Positions 37,522 to 49,957 of a DNA stretch of 64,000 nt are shown in pieces (the first letter of the stretch is position 1; every line of letters begins with the position of its first letter). A program made the translations under genes and the position numbers. The notes beneath the pieces were generated by a model. That model saw nothing but the letters and a program-made list of their open reading frames with translations, searched no databases and was not told the origin of the DNA. The DNA lies in NCBI GenBank assembly GCA_036850595.1, contig CM072168.1, positions 18,467,982 through 18,531,981 on the forward strand. The letters are read 5' to 3'. The DNA comes from Rhyacichthys aspro. Lineage: Eukaryota > Chordata > Actinopteri > Gobiiformes > Rhyacichthyidae.

Positions 37522-39413
37522 GTGAGACCCGCACCAGTCACCAACACCAAACAACGACTGGTTGAGGCCTGTTTACTCTACATCCATTTATCTAATGTCC
37601 TTTGAGCTATTTATATCTGCAAAGTAATCACTAACCTTCTATACACGCCATTATGGCACATATGTAACTCTGCAGCGTAGAAGAAGAAAAACACACAAGA
37701 GCTTTAGAATTGTGTTGGGTTAATATTTCTTTATCTTTTTCTGTTCTATACAAAGAATTAGTCTGTTTTTAGTGGATTTGAGTTGAATTATCAGAGGGCA
37801 ACCCATTTTAGATAAATGATTAGAATTGCTCCAACACGTTTTCTATTGAGTGGAAAAGGCTGTGAAGGGAAGGACTCCAAATTAAATACTTATGCCTGAC
37901 CTGGACATAATGTTAATGCCTTTAAATCAATGTTTTTTCCATAAAATGGTGCAAATATTTTACAAAAAAAGTATAATGAAAGCAGTTTTTTAACTATCTG
38001 AGGGAAGGATGTGCCAGAGAAAGTTTCTGCTGATGTTTTTCCACATTTAGCCATTCAATATGAGACTTTTATATTATTAAGAAACAATAGACCCTTCCAA
38101 TATGTTGCTGACATTTTCCACATTTGGGCTTGGAAACATAATGTCTGCAGTTCATTTGACCATCGTTATTTCAGACACACAAAACTGGTCAATAACAATG
38201 ATTAAAAGAATTCATTATACAGTTAAAATACTATATAGTCCATTGTATAAATTGAATATAAAGTCTCTTAATCCTGGTTAAACATAACGCTGATGCTTTT
38301 TGAGCCCAGTGAAAACCTCTTTCACAATTTGAAGAAACAAAACAAAGCTGTATTTTATCTTGTTTTGATTTAGAGGCACTTAATTCTGTCTCATCCTTAA
38401 ATGGAATCCTAATAATTTCATCGTATTTCTTTGCAGCATCACTTAAAACTCTTTTTCTACAAGAATGATTTTTGTTTAGATCATGTTTTTTCCTCTCAGT
38501 GCTTCCTAAATGTTTTATTTTAATCTAATGGAGGAGGATGGTGTTGATCAATAACGTACATCAATAGTTTTTACCTGTGGAAATTTCAGCTTGTAATTAT
38601 AGTTATTTGACAAATGAAGATGCTGCTCAAAGGGAGAGTCCAGGGCTTTCTAAAAGTAAGTCTATGAGATGCTTAGAGAAAGGTAAGTTATTCTCTACTG
38701 TAAATAACTGGAGAAGCAGACAGGAGCAAATGGGACCAGCAAAAATACACTTTTATAACAACCAACAGCTTCTTGAATCTCAAACTACAATCAGTGCTAG
38801 TTTAAATTACATAGAATGGATTTACATGTGTTTTATTTGTATTTATATGACTGTATTTTACTCTCTTCCTCATTTATACAACTTCATCTGTAAAAGCACC
38901 TCAAAATGTTTTCCTGCATCAAATTATGGGCTATTTATCAGCAATATGTTAAGAAAATATTCTCTGTACTCCACATATCTAACAGACATTGGAGTAGTTT
39001 AATGTTTTCAATGTTTAAAATCCATTTACAGCAGTACATTGTTTAGTCTGTGTGGTGCAGCTCCTGTCTATTCCTCCAAACTGGGACTAAGCTGACAACT
39101 GTAGGGAATAAATCTGTTTAAAAGTATCTCAAAGAACCAGATTTACAAAATACCAACACTTTAAAATGGTTCAGAAATGAAAACAGGAAGTAGGTTCAAA
39201 CTGTGGTGTAGATAATGACATTTTCGTCGCAGTTTTTTGTTGTTTTTTCCACTTTCCTTTGAGCCTCTGCCTGTTAAAAACACATTGATTTCTTCTCTCT
39301 CTTCTCCTTTGTTGAAACCTTGCTGAAACCTGTCATTTCTCACTCTCAGCTGAGCAAACTCCGCACCTTTTTAACCCGCTCGGTCTTTAACTCGTGCCTG
39401 TGACTCGTCGCAG
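37522..39413 (+). other. adcy5: Intron between adcy5 exons (1,892 bp)
   Basis: Begins GTGAGA and ends in ...ctcgtcgcag. AT-rich, no recognisable repeat or gene. An open frame of 141 codons at 38577-39002 has no domain I know and looks like chance. Confidence 0.9.
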
Positions 39414-39535
39414 GAACGTTTGCTGCTCTCAGTGCTTCCACGCCACGTCGCCATGGAGATGAAGGCCGACATCAACGCCAAGCAGGAGGACATGATGTTT
39501 CACAAGATCTACATCCAGAAGCACGACAACGTCAG
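39414..39535 (+). CDS. adcy5: adenylyl cyclase type 5, exon: start of C1a
   Basis: Acceptor cag ends at 39413 and the donor is GTAACA at 39536. It is 122 nt: 40 codons plus two bases (AG) that are completed by the next exon to Ser. It encodes ERLLLSVLPRHVAMEMK, the conserved entry into the first cyclase homology domain, then INAKQEDMMFHKIYIQKHDN. The short LLLSVLP motif is shared by all membrane adenylyl cyclases; KADINAKQEDMM fits type 5, where type 6 usually reads KEDINTKKEDMM. This exon sits alone, with an 11.7-kb intron after it. Confidence 0.96.
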
Positions 39536-41455
39536 GTAACAGCAGGCGGCTGATTAATGCCTCTATACCACAGTGACACGTCGATCTCGTTACACTTTCC
39601 TCTTTAAATCAAAGCTGCTCTAATCAAAGGTTTGGCTGCTGTGAGCCATGTGAGAGGTAATTACAAATGAAGACACAACGAGAGGGTTCTGCCGCCGTAT
39701 GTGACATATGAACGTATTTAAAAGGCTTTTCTGAAAGGAAACAAAGTCTACTCCGCAAACTAATGGAAGATTTTGACGCTTAAAAACAGCTTTATAGTTT
39801 GGCTTCTTTTTATTCCTATTTGTTTAGTTTTACTGTATTTTTAGGCGTAGATAGTTTAGAAACTCATAGATTCAACACTTGTCCAACCATCTCAAAGAAA
39901 AGGGCTCGTTGTTTGAGTGTAAAGTGGATAAACTTCCTAAATAAGGAGTTAAATTGTGTGAAAAAAGGCCTTGAGACATCAGCCAAGCTTTATTATCAAG
40001 GATTTTCATTTACTGCCAGCTTTGGCCAATCACACGCTCGATGTTGAATAAAAAGTGTTCCTATTGGTCGACAACCAGGAAGTAATGATAAAGTAGTGTC
40101 TTGTGCTGGCTACGTATCAGTGAAACAGGTCAAAGAAAAGCATTAATGTGATGTTTAACAAAGACGAGATCATTCACTCAGAGCTAGAAGTTTAAGGTCA
40201 GCTCTAAACTTTGGTTTGGTGTGATTTATTTGTATTTTGTGGGGGTGAATTGATCCATTTTTGATCAAATAAAAGCAGGAAAGATCATTATGTTGTTGTT
40301 TGAGGTGAGATTGGTGACAGGACAGAAGAATATTTCATGAAATGCATCTTTAAATCGGCCCAGACTTGTATTTTACCTTCATAACCACTGCTCTATAGCG
40401 TCTGGATCACTTTCTGGATCACTTTTCTGCTGATATTATTCACATAGGCCAGTTAATAATTGACTTTCTAATGTTACGAGCTCGGGTAGTTTCACTTTCA
40501 GTTTGTTTCCTATAGATCAGCCTCTTTTCATGACTCTTTTATTAAAATGTATTCATAAAAGAGGTGCATTTCATTTCATTTCTTTCTGTTTTTCAAATGC
40601 ACATAGATCTATTTTCGTTGTTATTGCGCAAACATCTCCTGAGCCTCTACATTTCCTCCTCTGTCACAAACAGCTCCGTTATCTCCATACGCAGCTGCTT
40701 CGATCAAACTAATCTCCTTATTTTCATTTATGTGGCCCTATTATCCAGATCTATAATGATGGATGGAGGTCTCATGAACTATCAGGTGTCAGCTTATGCA
40801 GTTATTGTCTGCCTCTTTATCGACTGCTGCAGACGAAAGCAATGGACGGATCGTGAAGAAAAGATAAATATACGTCTGTGAGTCTCTGATCAAAGACGCT
40901 GTTTCTCTTCAGTAAAGCCGTTTCTGTGGTGTTTAGTGGGTGTTTCATTTTGGTTTGTCCTTATGGTTTGGCTTTGTTGCAATAAAAGTAAGATCGTAAA
41001 TGTTATGTAACTCTGTTTGTTTTGGCTCCCCCTTGTGGAGCTCTGTGGATAGTGTTACGACCTGCAGCGGTTACACTCCGGCAGAAAACCTAAAGTTGAA
41101 GACATAATAGTTGCCATTGAAGGGCTTTAAAGTGTTCTTTTTGGAAAACACATGGATTAGAGTAGATCTTGGAGCTCTTTATTTCCAGCAATTGTTTGTT
41201 TTCTCATTAACTTATTCATTGTTAAAGGAATAAGATGTGTCACTGTTCAACTTTCACTCAAAGAAAGTCATGATAAAGTACTTTAAACTTGGACAAAAAG
41301 TGACTCAAGAAACAATTACAAAATGCAGAAATTCCCCAAATGAAGTCTTGTTCAATGCTCAAAAGAAATATATTAATATTTTTGAGTATAAATGTTTCCG
41401 GTTGCAGCTCGAGTCATTGTCCTGAAACTTTTACTTGTGAAATAAAGACATTGCA

Positions 41456-41967
41456 TTCAGTGTGATGGGGACATTTTGAAACTTTTATTAAACTTTGTCT
41501 CTTCATTTGAGTCTTACATAAGTTGTCTTAACTTAACATTAATTCCCTCCTTTTATGGAAACTGTTTGTAGTTTGAGTCAGATTTGAACTGGTTTTAGTT
41601 GGATATGAACAGGTTTTAGTGAGATTTGAACAGGTTTTAGTCAGATTTGAACTGGTTTTAGTCAGATTTGAACAGGTTTAAGTCAGATTTGAACAGGTTT
41701 ATTCAGATTTGAACAGGTTTAAGTCAGATTTGAACAGGTTTAAGTCAGATTTGAACAGGTTTAAGTCAGATTTGAACTGGTTTTAGATGTATTTGAATTG
41801 GTTTTAATTGGATTTGAACAGGTTTAAATCATATTTCAACAGGTTTTGAATGGATTTGAACAGGTTTTATTTATCTTTGAAGCAAAAATCAAATCAATCT
41901 TTTTCCATATGTATTGAAGGGCCACATAAAACATAAAATCCCACCCTTGAGTTTGACACATGTGTGC
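41456..41967 (+). mobile_element. hAT-like minisatellite element, 5'-deleted copy
   Basis: Same family as 29094-29564. The left end is damaged (cagtgtgatggggacatttt where the intact form has the terminal repeat and then gatggtgacact). The middle is repeats of gatttgaacaggtttaagtc of 20-22 bp (about 41577-41870). The right end is intact: gaagggccacataaaacata and 'ttgagtttgacaca'. No coding capacity. Confidence 0.75.
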
Positions 41968-42499
41968 TATAGTATCTAAAAGGCTTATTTTTGCGTTGAA
42001 TAAAGGTGTCTTCCCAGCTTTCAAGAGTCAAAACTAATGACACAAACTCAAGTGCGGCTTTAGTGCAGAAGAAACCATGAAAACTAGCTTTTATGTAACT
42101 ATTATTCGGCTCTTTGTACATTGAGGAATAAATTTAAAGTAGCTAAGTGTCTGCCAAATGCAATCGTGTCATCTTTGTCCAAGCGTGCCAAACCAGAGGA
42201 AGTGTGCTGTGGCTGAACTTGATTAAGAGTACTCATATTAGACAAACTGTGCTGTGTTTTTGCTTCAAACTTGGGCGCAGTATGGATTACCAATGTGAGT
42301 CCACCCTAAAAACCACATTAAAACTCTCAGAAAGTTTCGCCAAAGCCACGGCACAATAAAAGTAACAGTGTGTTTTCTGGAATTAAAAGACGAATCCCAA
42401 GGCGGCCATGTTGGATAATCGTGAATATGGCCATTTTCGCAGCTGTGAACCATAAACCAAAACCATTAAGCGTAAGAAACCTGGGAGAAAACTCGTTCC

Positions 42500-42790
42500 C
42501 GGTGCAGGTTTTGAAGTGAGTCACCGAGAGGAGGCGGAGGCGGCGCAGCGGCAGCATCTGCTAAGCCTGACTGATTTCTGTCTGCGGCCATAAGCGTGTG
42601 GCTAATGGGCGTCTAACCAGGTGTGATGTGGCCTGTCGGGAAGCGGCCGGCGACTCTCGGTAATTGGGGCTCTGCTGAGAAGCGGCGCAGCGACAGGAAA
42701 AGGAGTGACGGCTCCCGGTGCAGCGATTAAAGAGCGGAGGGACGGAGCGGAGGGGGCGCAGGGGTCACGCAGCGGTTCAAGTACGACATG
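42500..42790. promoter_or_regulatory. CpG-rich islet
   Basis: GC-rich block with gaggcggaggcggcgcagcg, gggaagcggccggcgactc and gagcggagggggcgcagg (GC-box-like). It is in the middle of an AT-rich intron. Open frames here are by-products of base composition. Candidate enhancer or internal promoter. Confidence 0.3.
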
Positions 42791-43494
42791 TGAAGTGGAC
42801 ACAACAGATGGCCCCTTATGCTGCTCAAGGACCTCGGAGATCCTAAAAACACAAAGAAATATCAAGAGGCGTGTCGGATTTTAGTTAGATTTGGTAGATT
42901 TTGTTATGCTGTGATTGAAAGATCAGGATTTGGGCTTCGGTAGCAAAGATAGATATTACATTTTTAACACTTTATTCCCGAAAGACCACTGCTTCCAGGT
43001 CGATTTTATTTATTTTTCTTTCTCTCTCCGTGCGAGTGTGTTATCCCGACTGCGGTTATTGCCGTTTGTTTTATGGCCACTGGTATTTTTAGGTGTTTAT
43101 TTATTGCATTTGCTGAAACTCTGAGATAATCTGATCTCAGTGATGTTCAAAAGAAATAGTCCTTCTCAGAAATAAGTCTCTTTCTGAACAGTTTCTACCA
43201 GTTTCTACAATATATAGTTATTATTTGTGGATAGATTATTATTACTATTGTGTTAGTAATGTCAGTGGAGTGTAGATTTGACTAGATTGATCTGTCAGTG
43301 GGATTAAAGTAATAAAAAATAAAACATTTAAATAATTTGGATAGTTTTTGGTGGCATTGAGTAACAGTATCACCAAAGATACAACTCTCAAAAATAAAAA
43401 AGGACTTAATTATTGACTCTTACATCGATGCCCAAGCTTTTGAAGAAACAGGAAGTGATGAAATATTTTTAATAGAGCTTTCTATTTTATATTT

Positions 43495-43560
43495 AAATGC
43501 CAAGAATCTTATTTTGAGGTGATTATACTCAAATAAAACCATATTTTTTTAGAAATTCTT
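43495..43560 (+). repeat. Direct repeat DR2, left copy
   Basis: Starts aaatgccaagaatcttattt and matches 44255-44320 at 64 of 66 bases, offset exactly 760 bp. A weaker relative is seen at about 61557-61612 (gacaaatg, gtgattatac). Confidence 0.95.
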
Positions 43561-43570
43561 TTCAATTTTT

Positions 43571-44223
43571 TTATCAGATTTGAACAGCTTTAAGCCAGAT
43601 TTGAACAGGTTTTAGTCAGATTTTCAACAGATTTAAGTCAGATTTGAACAGCTTTAAGTCAGATTTGAACAGATTTAAGTCAGATTTGAACAGGTTGAAG
43701 TCAGATTTGAACAGATTTAAGTCAGATTTGAACAGCTTTAAGTCAGATTTGAACAGATTTAAGTCAGATTTGAACAGATTTAAGTCAGATTTGAACAGAT
43801 TTAAGTCAGATTTGAACAGGTTTAAGTCAGATTTGAACAGGTTTAAGTCAGATTTGAACAGGTTTAAGCCAGATTTGAACAGGTTTAAGCCAGATTTGTA
43901 CAGGTTTAGTCAGATTTGAACAGGTTTAAGTCAGATTTGAACAGGTTTAAGTCAGATTTGAACAGGTTTAGTCAGATTTGAACAGGTTTAAGTCAGATTT
44001 GAACAGGTTTAAGTCAGATTTGAACAGGTTTAAGTCAGATTTGAACAGGTTTAAGTCAGATTTGAACAGGTTTAAATCAGATTTGAACAGGTTTAAATCA
44101 GATTTGAACAGGTTTAAGTCAGATTTGAACAGGTTTAAATCAGATTTGAACAGGTTTAAGTCAGATTTGAACAGGTTTAAGTCAGATTTGAACAGGTTTA
44201 AGTCAGATTTGAACAGGTTTTAG
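43571..44223 (+). repeat. 21-bp minisatellite, about 31 units
   Basis: Tandem units of aggtttaagtcagatttgaa + c (21 bp). Early units prefer 'cagatttaag' or 'cagctttaag' and late units the cleaner 'caggtttaag' or 'caggtttaaa' form. Because 21 is a multiple of 3 the array stays open in one frame and reads as a 7-residue repeat (FKSDLNR). Two 20-bp units near 43905 and 43965 break the frame. The unit is the same as in the hAT-like elements at 29094, 41456 and 56642, but no terminal repeats are seen here. This is non-coding satellite DNA. Confidence 0.95.
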
Positions 44224-44254
44224 TCGATTATATTTCTATTTTTACAAGACAGAC

Positions 44255-44320
44255 AAATGCCAAGAGTCTTATTTTGAGGTGATTATACTCAAATAAAACC
44301 ATATTTTTTTACAAATTCTT
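44255..44320 (+). repeat. Direct repeat DR2, right copy
   Basis: Partner of 43495-43560; the two bracket the 21-bp array. Confidence 0.95.
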
Positions 44321-44429
44321 TATATTTTTTCCATTCAGTGCACCTTTAAACCTTTTCTCCAAACTAATTTCAGGTCAAAATAACTTGAAACGTGTGCACA
44401 GTCCCAGATTTTGACCTCGTCTTGTGATG

Positions 44430-44600
44430 TGTCCTCTGTGCTCGGTCCTTCCGCTCTCGGTGGTGCCACTTTGAGCTGACTCAGGTCTTATGCAAGCGGG
44501 CTTCGGGGCGGGTGTTTGGACGGTGCAGAGCTCCCGAATCCTCAGCGGCGGCGTTAATGTGGCTGCTATGTAGGCCAGCGGCGCCCCGAAGAGAGAAAAA
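44430..44600. promoter_or_regulatory. CpG-rich islet
   Basis: CpG-rich patch (ttcggggcgggtgtttggac, ctcagcggcggcgttaatg, cagcggcgccccgaagag) with a GC box. No recognisable coding exon. Candidate regulatory element. Confidence 0.25.
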
Positions 44601-44657
44601 TGTTGCGTAAATCAAAGGGGCTGACCTCGGTTTGTTTTGTGTGTGCTCTTAATGAAG

Positions 44658-44680
44658 CACACACACACACACACACACAC
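44658..44680. repeat. (CA)n microsatellite
   Basis: Perfect CA run of about eleven units. Confidence 0.95.
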
Positions 44681-46554
44681 GGGGACGTCATGTGTGCGAT
44701 GTGGTTAATTATGCGGCGGTTGCATAAGACTGCTGATTCTGCTGGAGACGCGCCGAGCCGAGCGTCTGTCCTTGTGAGAACAGCAGCCATGTGCACGCTG
44801 CATGAACACGGCCTCAACACAGTTACACACTTACCTCAAGAGCTGCGTAATGATGGAAAATTACTATTATGTGTCGTTGTTGCACAATGAAGCAGATTGA
44901 AAGTGAAAATATGAAATAAATAAAACAAAATAAATACATCTAGGTTGGATGAGACATGGACAGTTTTTACTTTCAGAGCTGATACATATGCAAAGATTTA
45001 CTACTGCACATTAGCAATGTTTCTGCAAAAAAAGAGGTCAATTTGAAGCAATTTCTTTTGAGATTTGAAGTCCAGATTGAAAGACAGTAAACACATAAAA
45101 AGTATAAATTTCTCCAAAATAAAAAGTGTTTTTCCATGAACTGCTGAGAAGTGAATAAACTTTGTGACTCTTGTGAAGAAATGTGGCTAATGCACCAAAC
45201 ATGAGGCTTTTAATGCTAAATTTAAATATATAAAAGTTATACACTGGATTTAATAAAACCCGCATAGGCACAGGACGTCTTGCATTTCACTGTGGCACTT
45301 TGTTAATACATTAACTATGCCGACATTCAATATAATAAGCTGTAAAAATAGGGATTAAGTCTGCAAAATGAACAAGAGTAAAATATTGTGTGCACATTAA
45401 GACAAGGCTAGGGTCTAACCTTTGATAAACTGTAGATAAATCACTCATCAAAACTCTGTGAATTTGAGAGGCCTAAACATGATAAGTTTGGGTGTTATGC
45501 CTTGTATTTAAATTATATAACCAGCGAATATGTTGCCATGTTTTGTCTCCAGAATATTTATGTGTATTTATTATTTGTTGCCAGTTTTAAATGTAGAAAC
45601 ACAATCTGAAGAAGACTGGAAACAACTTCATAATCTCATAGATCTAGTCTCTGATTTGGGATGTTCAGTATTAATCTGTATTTTTAGTATTAAATGTACT
45701 TTTTAACTAATCGCAGGTCGTGTGGTGCGTGAAAAGGAAACATTTAAGCAGAAACCTTAATTCAACCCAGTCGAGCTAAATCCTCAGCCCTGTTTAAAAG
45801 ATGGTCCCTTTATTCCTCACTAGACACTGTTTACTTACATTAATCAGTTTAATTCAGTTGAGCTCTGCTGATGATACTCTTAATGCCAGTTTTAGTCTGT
45901 TTTTTTCATCATTTTGTATCGTATCAGTCTGTCCTCACTAATTAATGACTGTTTTTGGGCTCGGGACTAGACAGTAGCTGGAGCGAGTCCAACCTGAGTC
46001 CTTCTGGTTATACTGCACACTTTTAATGAGTAATAACCTCTTTCTGTTGTTCGTGGATCTTTAATGTTTTCAAAGCGGTGTTTGGCAAGTGTGTAATATC
46101 TTTTTTTATTCATATTGTTCTCAAAAATGCCTTTGTTTGCACTGAATGCCTTTTCTTAAGCAAGTCCCTATAGTAAGTGTAATATTTTCTTTTACCATCC
46201 ATAATATATTCATAAGCCTTACTTTTTTTTTGTACATTTACTCACTTTAAGCGCGAGGATACAACTGCACTGCTCTTGTTGTGGTTAAAACTCACTCGAG
46301 AAATACATATTGCTGTCTTTTTTTGCAAATAAGAGACAGTGACAGCCTTTCGATGGGATATAGCTCTAAATAACTGTACAAATTTGTCTTATTTGAGTCA
46401 GTTTGTGTCTGTAGCCTGTCAGTCTATTTTCCTTGTGGCTCTTTACAGTCAGAGACAGAAATCTGAGATGCTTTTGTGGCTCTGTATTTTTAAATCGACT
46501 TCAACACATCACATTGTCTTCATTACTCTTCATTTAGACGTACATTATTGATAT

Positions 46555-46650
46555 CTGTTCGTGAGATGTGTGTGTCGTACCGTTTGTGTGTGTTTTCCGC
46601 GCTCGGTGACGCGCGGCCGACCGAAATCCCCTCGTTTCCACGGCGACGAT
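46555..46650. promoter_or_regulatory. CpG-rich patch with X-box-like site
   Basis: Contains ttccgcgctcggtgacgcgc and GTTTCCACGGCGAC (46634-46647), similar to RFX X-box halves and to the site at 32241. Motif-level evidence only. Confidence 0.2.
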
Positions 46651-46954
46651 TAAAACGCGGATTTAAAGCCCACTCAGGTGTCTTCTCACCTTCTGCCTCC
46701 GTGTCTCACTCAGACGTGCTTCCTGTGAGAATGACGAGAGAGAATTATATGTCAAACACAAAAACACAAAAGCCAGGATCATAGCGTTGTTGTTTTTAAT
46801 TAATTAAGGAAAATTATCTTCTACTGAGCTTAATTCATTTATATTTTTTGAGCCAAATAACACTTCTGTATTCCACTGTGACCTATGCAATGATTTTAGC
46901 CTTGTTTATTATTCTCCGAGTCCAAAATGAAAGGCACTGAGTGAAAATACAGCA

Positions 46955-47330
46955 CTGTGCAAAGGTTTTAGGAAGGTGTAGATAAAAAAGTAAACTATAA
47001 AGTATGTTTATTTTTTATATTTTACGAAGAAAAGAAGACAGTTCTAAATCAAATCAGTATTTGGTCTGACTTTGCCTCAAAACATCAACAGTTCTTTGAG
47101 TTCCATTGTCTCTTTTTGTCTCTTTTTTGTCTCTTTCTTATTTTTTTGAAGGAACTGGAGAATCCCAGACAAAACCAGGCCAAACCAGACCATCAAATCT
47201 CAGAATGAACTTAGACCAGACCATGTAATCCTAGCTAGAACCAGGCTAGACTTAGGATCAGAGTTACTCCATCACGTCATGGCTAGGATCACTCTAAAAA
47301 ATGAAGGTTTTTGTCTCTTCACTCACTTTT
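46955..47330 (+). repeat. Dispersed repeat family 2, copy 2
   Basis: Begins gcactgtgcaaaggttttag, a start I recall from fish interspersed repeats. It then shares the word order listed for 32700-33030. No open frame of interest. Confidence 0.7.
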
Positions 47331-48240
47331 CCAGTTTGTAAATTGGAACAAAAAACATTTAAATTGTATATTGTTGACACACATTAATAGAACAAAGTTG
47401 GGACATGTTTTAGAGTCAGCCAGGTCATCAAATAATAATAAAAGGTTAAATATGAAATGCAGAAGACATTTATTTTCTCACCCACTTAAGAGACAATCCT
47501 TAAAATAATCAATACATACTCACATAATTTACCTTTAATGATACATACAACATACACATATCATTTAAACACAGTAGATGATAATAATAATATAAATTTG
47601 TAGCTACACGACTGACTTTTTGGTGCATATTCAGTAAAATCTAATGATGGCTGGTTAAATGTCAGTCTACAGCAGTTGTTCTCAATTTGTCTCATTTTAG
47701 GACACACATTTTTTCACTGATAATGTATTTCTGACCAACTTTTTTAGAGTTATACATGTATAATGAGTGTTATGACTTTCTTGCAAATGAATTTATTTTC
47801 TGTATAAGTGAGAACACATACTTTAACCTTTATTTACCCAGAATACTCATTAGTATTAGCAACAGTTACACACAGATAACTACAAATAACTACATGCATT
47901 TACATCCATATGACTTTTCCTCTAAGGTCTAAAGGTTTAAGTTGTATTTTCCACAGTATATTTTTAACAACACACAAAAGAACATGCTTTTGACCCTCTT
48001 TTGTGTTCTGACCTGGTCTTTGGTTTATTACATGAATCAGATTGAGGAAAAATGCAGAAAATGTGATAAAGATCCTTTTATATGATATCCTCTGTTATAT
48101 AAATGTAAATTAAATTAAAATATAGTAAATAAATGGATAAATAAAAGGGTTAAGAGGGTATTTTGGAGCTCAAAAATAAAATTCTGTCGATAAAATACTA
48201 TTGTTTCAATCTGAGCCGTCTTTATAATGCATTAATTTTA

Positions 48241-48620
48241 ATCTAGTGTTTTCAAGGTTGTAAAAGTCCTTGAATTTTGGATAAAGTGCTTGAAAGTGCT
48301 TGAAATTCTGATTGTGTTGCTTTAATCATTCACAATCTCACTTGCTCAAAGCTCAAAGATTTGGTTCTGCTCCAAAATCTGACTGTAGCTCATTTTTGAG
48401 ATTCTGTAAAAAGAGACCAAACTTAAAGGAACACTTCAATTAATTGACATTTTTTGATGAAGTCTTTTTATGCCACAATGGATTTAAATAAGAAAAGCTA
48501 CATTCGGTTGTCAATATGTAATTTACCGCAGTTGTAAGGTGCTTAAAGACATGAAAACACACCTTGAAAGTGCTTGAAAAGTGCTGGAAGTTGAACTTAG
48601 AAAAGGTTTAAGAACCCTGT
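48241..48620 (+). mobile_element. cttgaaa-family repeat, copy C
   Basis: Carries the family core and an intact right terminal repeat GAACCCTGT (48612-48620). Its left part (gtgttttcaaggttgtaaaa) matches copy A. Confidence 0.75.
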
Positions 48621-49230
48621 GTACAGTCCTCGTTATATTCATTTCCATTTCTGACACATGACTCGCTCAAACTTGAATTCTCAGCGTGTCTCGGCCTCGT
48701 TCCGTCCTCCTCTCCGTCCTCTTCGCTCGGACACAGACACATGAGTCCGGCGTCTGCTTTCACTCAGCCTCACAGGCAACAGTTCACAGAAAACAAATCA
48801 TTACTTCTGAGAATGTGTCCCCCAGAGAGAGGACTCTTAATCCCCGCAGCCCCACTCTCAAATTGAGCACATTTGTCGAATACGGACCGAGCCGGAGTCT
48901 GTGAACTGTGAGAAGATCATGAAGCTGACAGTTTAATTCAAGTCAAAATCATATGAACGTAAACGTCGCTGTAACACAGAGGATCTCGCTGTGTTTATTT
49001 ATAGAGCTCTCTTTTACTTCCTGAGGCGCAGACTCACAAAGTGCTTCTGTCTTTACTCACGCAACACGTCGGGGACATCTCCACCGGGATTTATTTGAGA
49101 CAACAGTTGGCACTAAAGCAGACTACAGTGGTCTTTTCTGTGCGACGCGTTCGAGGAGGAGTTGGCGGATCCAGTTACAGTCAGTTTTTGTGACTGAGTG
49201 TTGCGTTTCAGTGTTAATAAACGAGAAGGA

Positions 49231-49600
49231 CAAGGGTCGTACGGGTGCTTGAAAAATCCTTGAAAAATCCTTGAAAAATGCTTGAAAATGCTTGACTTTT
49301 AATCTAGCTTTCCTTGAATTTTTTGATAAAGTGCTTGAAAGTGCTTGAAATTCTGATTGTGTTGCTTTAAACAAAAAAAATAAACATTTAGCCTTCTGTA
49401 AAAAGAAACCGAACTTAAAGGGACACTTCATTGAATAAATGAACATCTTTTCAACATCTTTTTTATGCCACAATGGATTTAAATCAGAAAAACTACATGT
49501 ATATGTCGACATGTAATTCCCTGGTGCTTGAAAAACATGAAAACACACCTTGAAAGTGCTTGAAAAGTGCTGGAATTTGAGCTTAGAAAAGGTGTAAGAG
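49231..49600 (+). mobile_element. cttgaaa-family repeat, copy D
   Basis: Begins caagggtcgtacgggtgctt, then a short tandem run of 'cttgaaaaatc' units at 49258-49305, then the family core. The right end is decayed. The 171-codon minus-strand frame across this copy is repeat read-through: part of its translation recurs in copy A. Confidence 0.75.
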
Positions 49601-49845
49601 TAGCTCAAACTTGAACTGATCACTGAGCGAACATTCATTGTTTTATTTTAGAGTCAAATACAGCTACAGTATTAATCTGGATCAGTTTTAACTCCATGAA
49701 CTTTCTGTTTATTAGAACTGGATACAAGACGAGCACAACTAAGACATCGATGCGTGTTTGAAAACATTCATTCTTGTGTTTGTTTTGTGCTAGTTTTTGT
49801 TTTTATGGCTTGAAATTGACAATAAAAACTATTCGGATGAAAATC

Positions 49846-49957
49846 AAGAAGGTTACCCAGGTGCTCCCAGCTTATCAATGGCTAAAATTCAACTTTAATA
49901 AAGGCTTTTTAATACACTTCCTCGTGCTCGGTTGATAAGTATCTGGGTAACCTTCTT
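49846..49957. mobile_element. Small inverted-repeat element (MITE-like)
   Basis: aagaaggttacccag (49846-49860) and ctgggtaaccttctt (49943-49957) are perfect 15-bp inverted repeats, with a second inner match (cttatcaa against ttgataag). The interior is 82 bp. Outside them a 13-bp direct repeat aaaaactattcgg occurs at 49824-49836 and 50024-50036. Confidence 0.6.

Noticed and set aside
37176..37554. Minus-strand and other-frame ORFs over the first exon
   Set aside because: Shadows of the GC-rich coding exon at 37372-37521; no independent support.
38577..39002. 141-codon frame between the first two exons
   Set aside because: Lies wholly inside an intron bounded by good splice sites; no similarity recognised.
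43644..44223. Two long frames encoding a repeated 7-residue peptide
   Set aside because: They are the direct translation of a 21-bp minisatellite shared with transposon interiors; there is no start context, splice site or non-repeat part.
43571..44223. CRISPR-like regular array
   Set aside because: Units are contiguous with no unique spacers, the host is a vertebrate, and no cas genes occur.
49123..49638. 171-codon minus-strand open frame
   Set aside because: It runs through the cttgaaa-family copy D, and part of its translation recurs in the copy at 3975-4211. It is repeat read-through.
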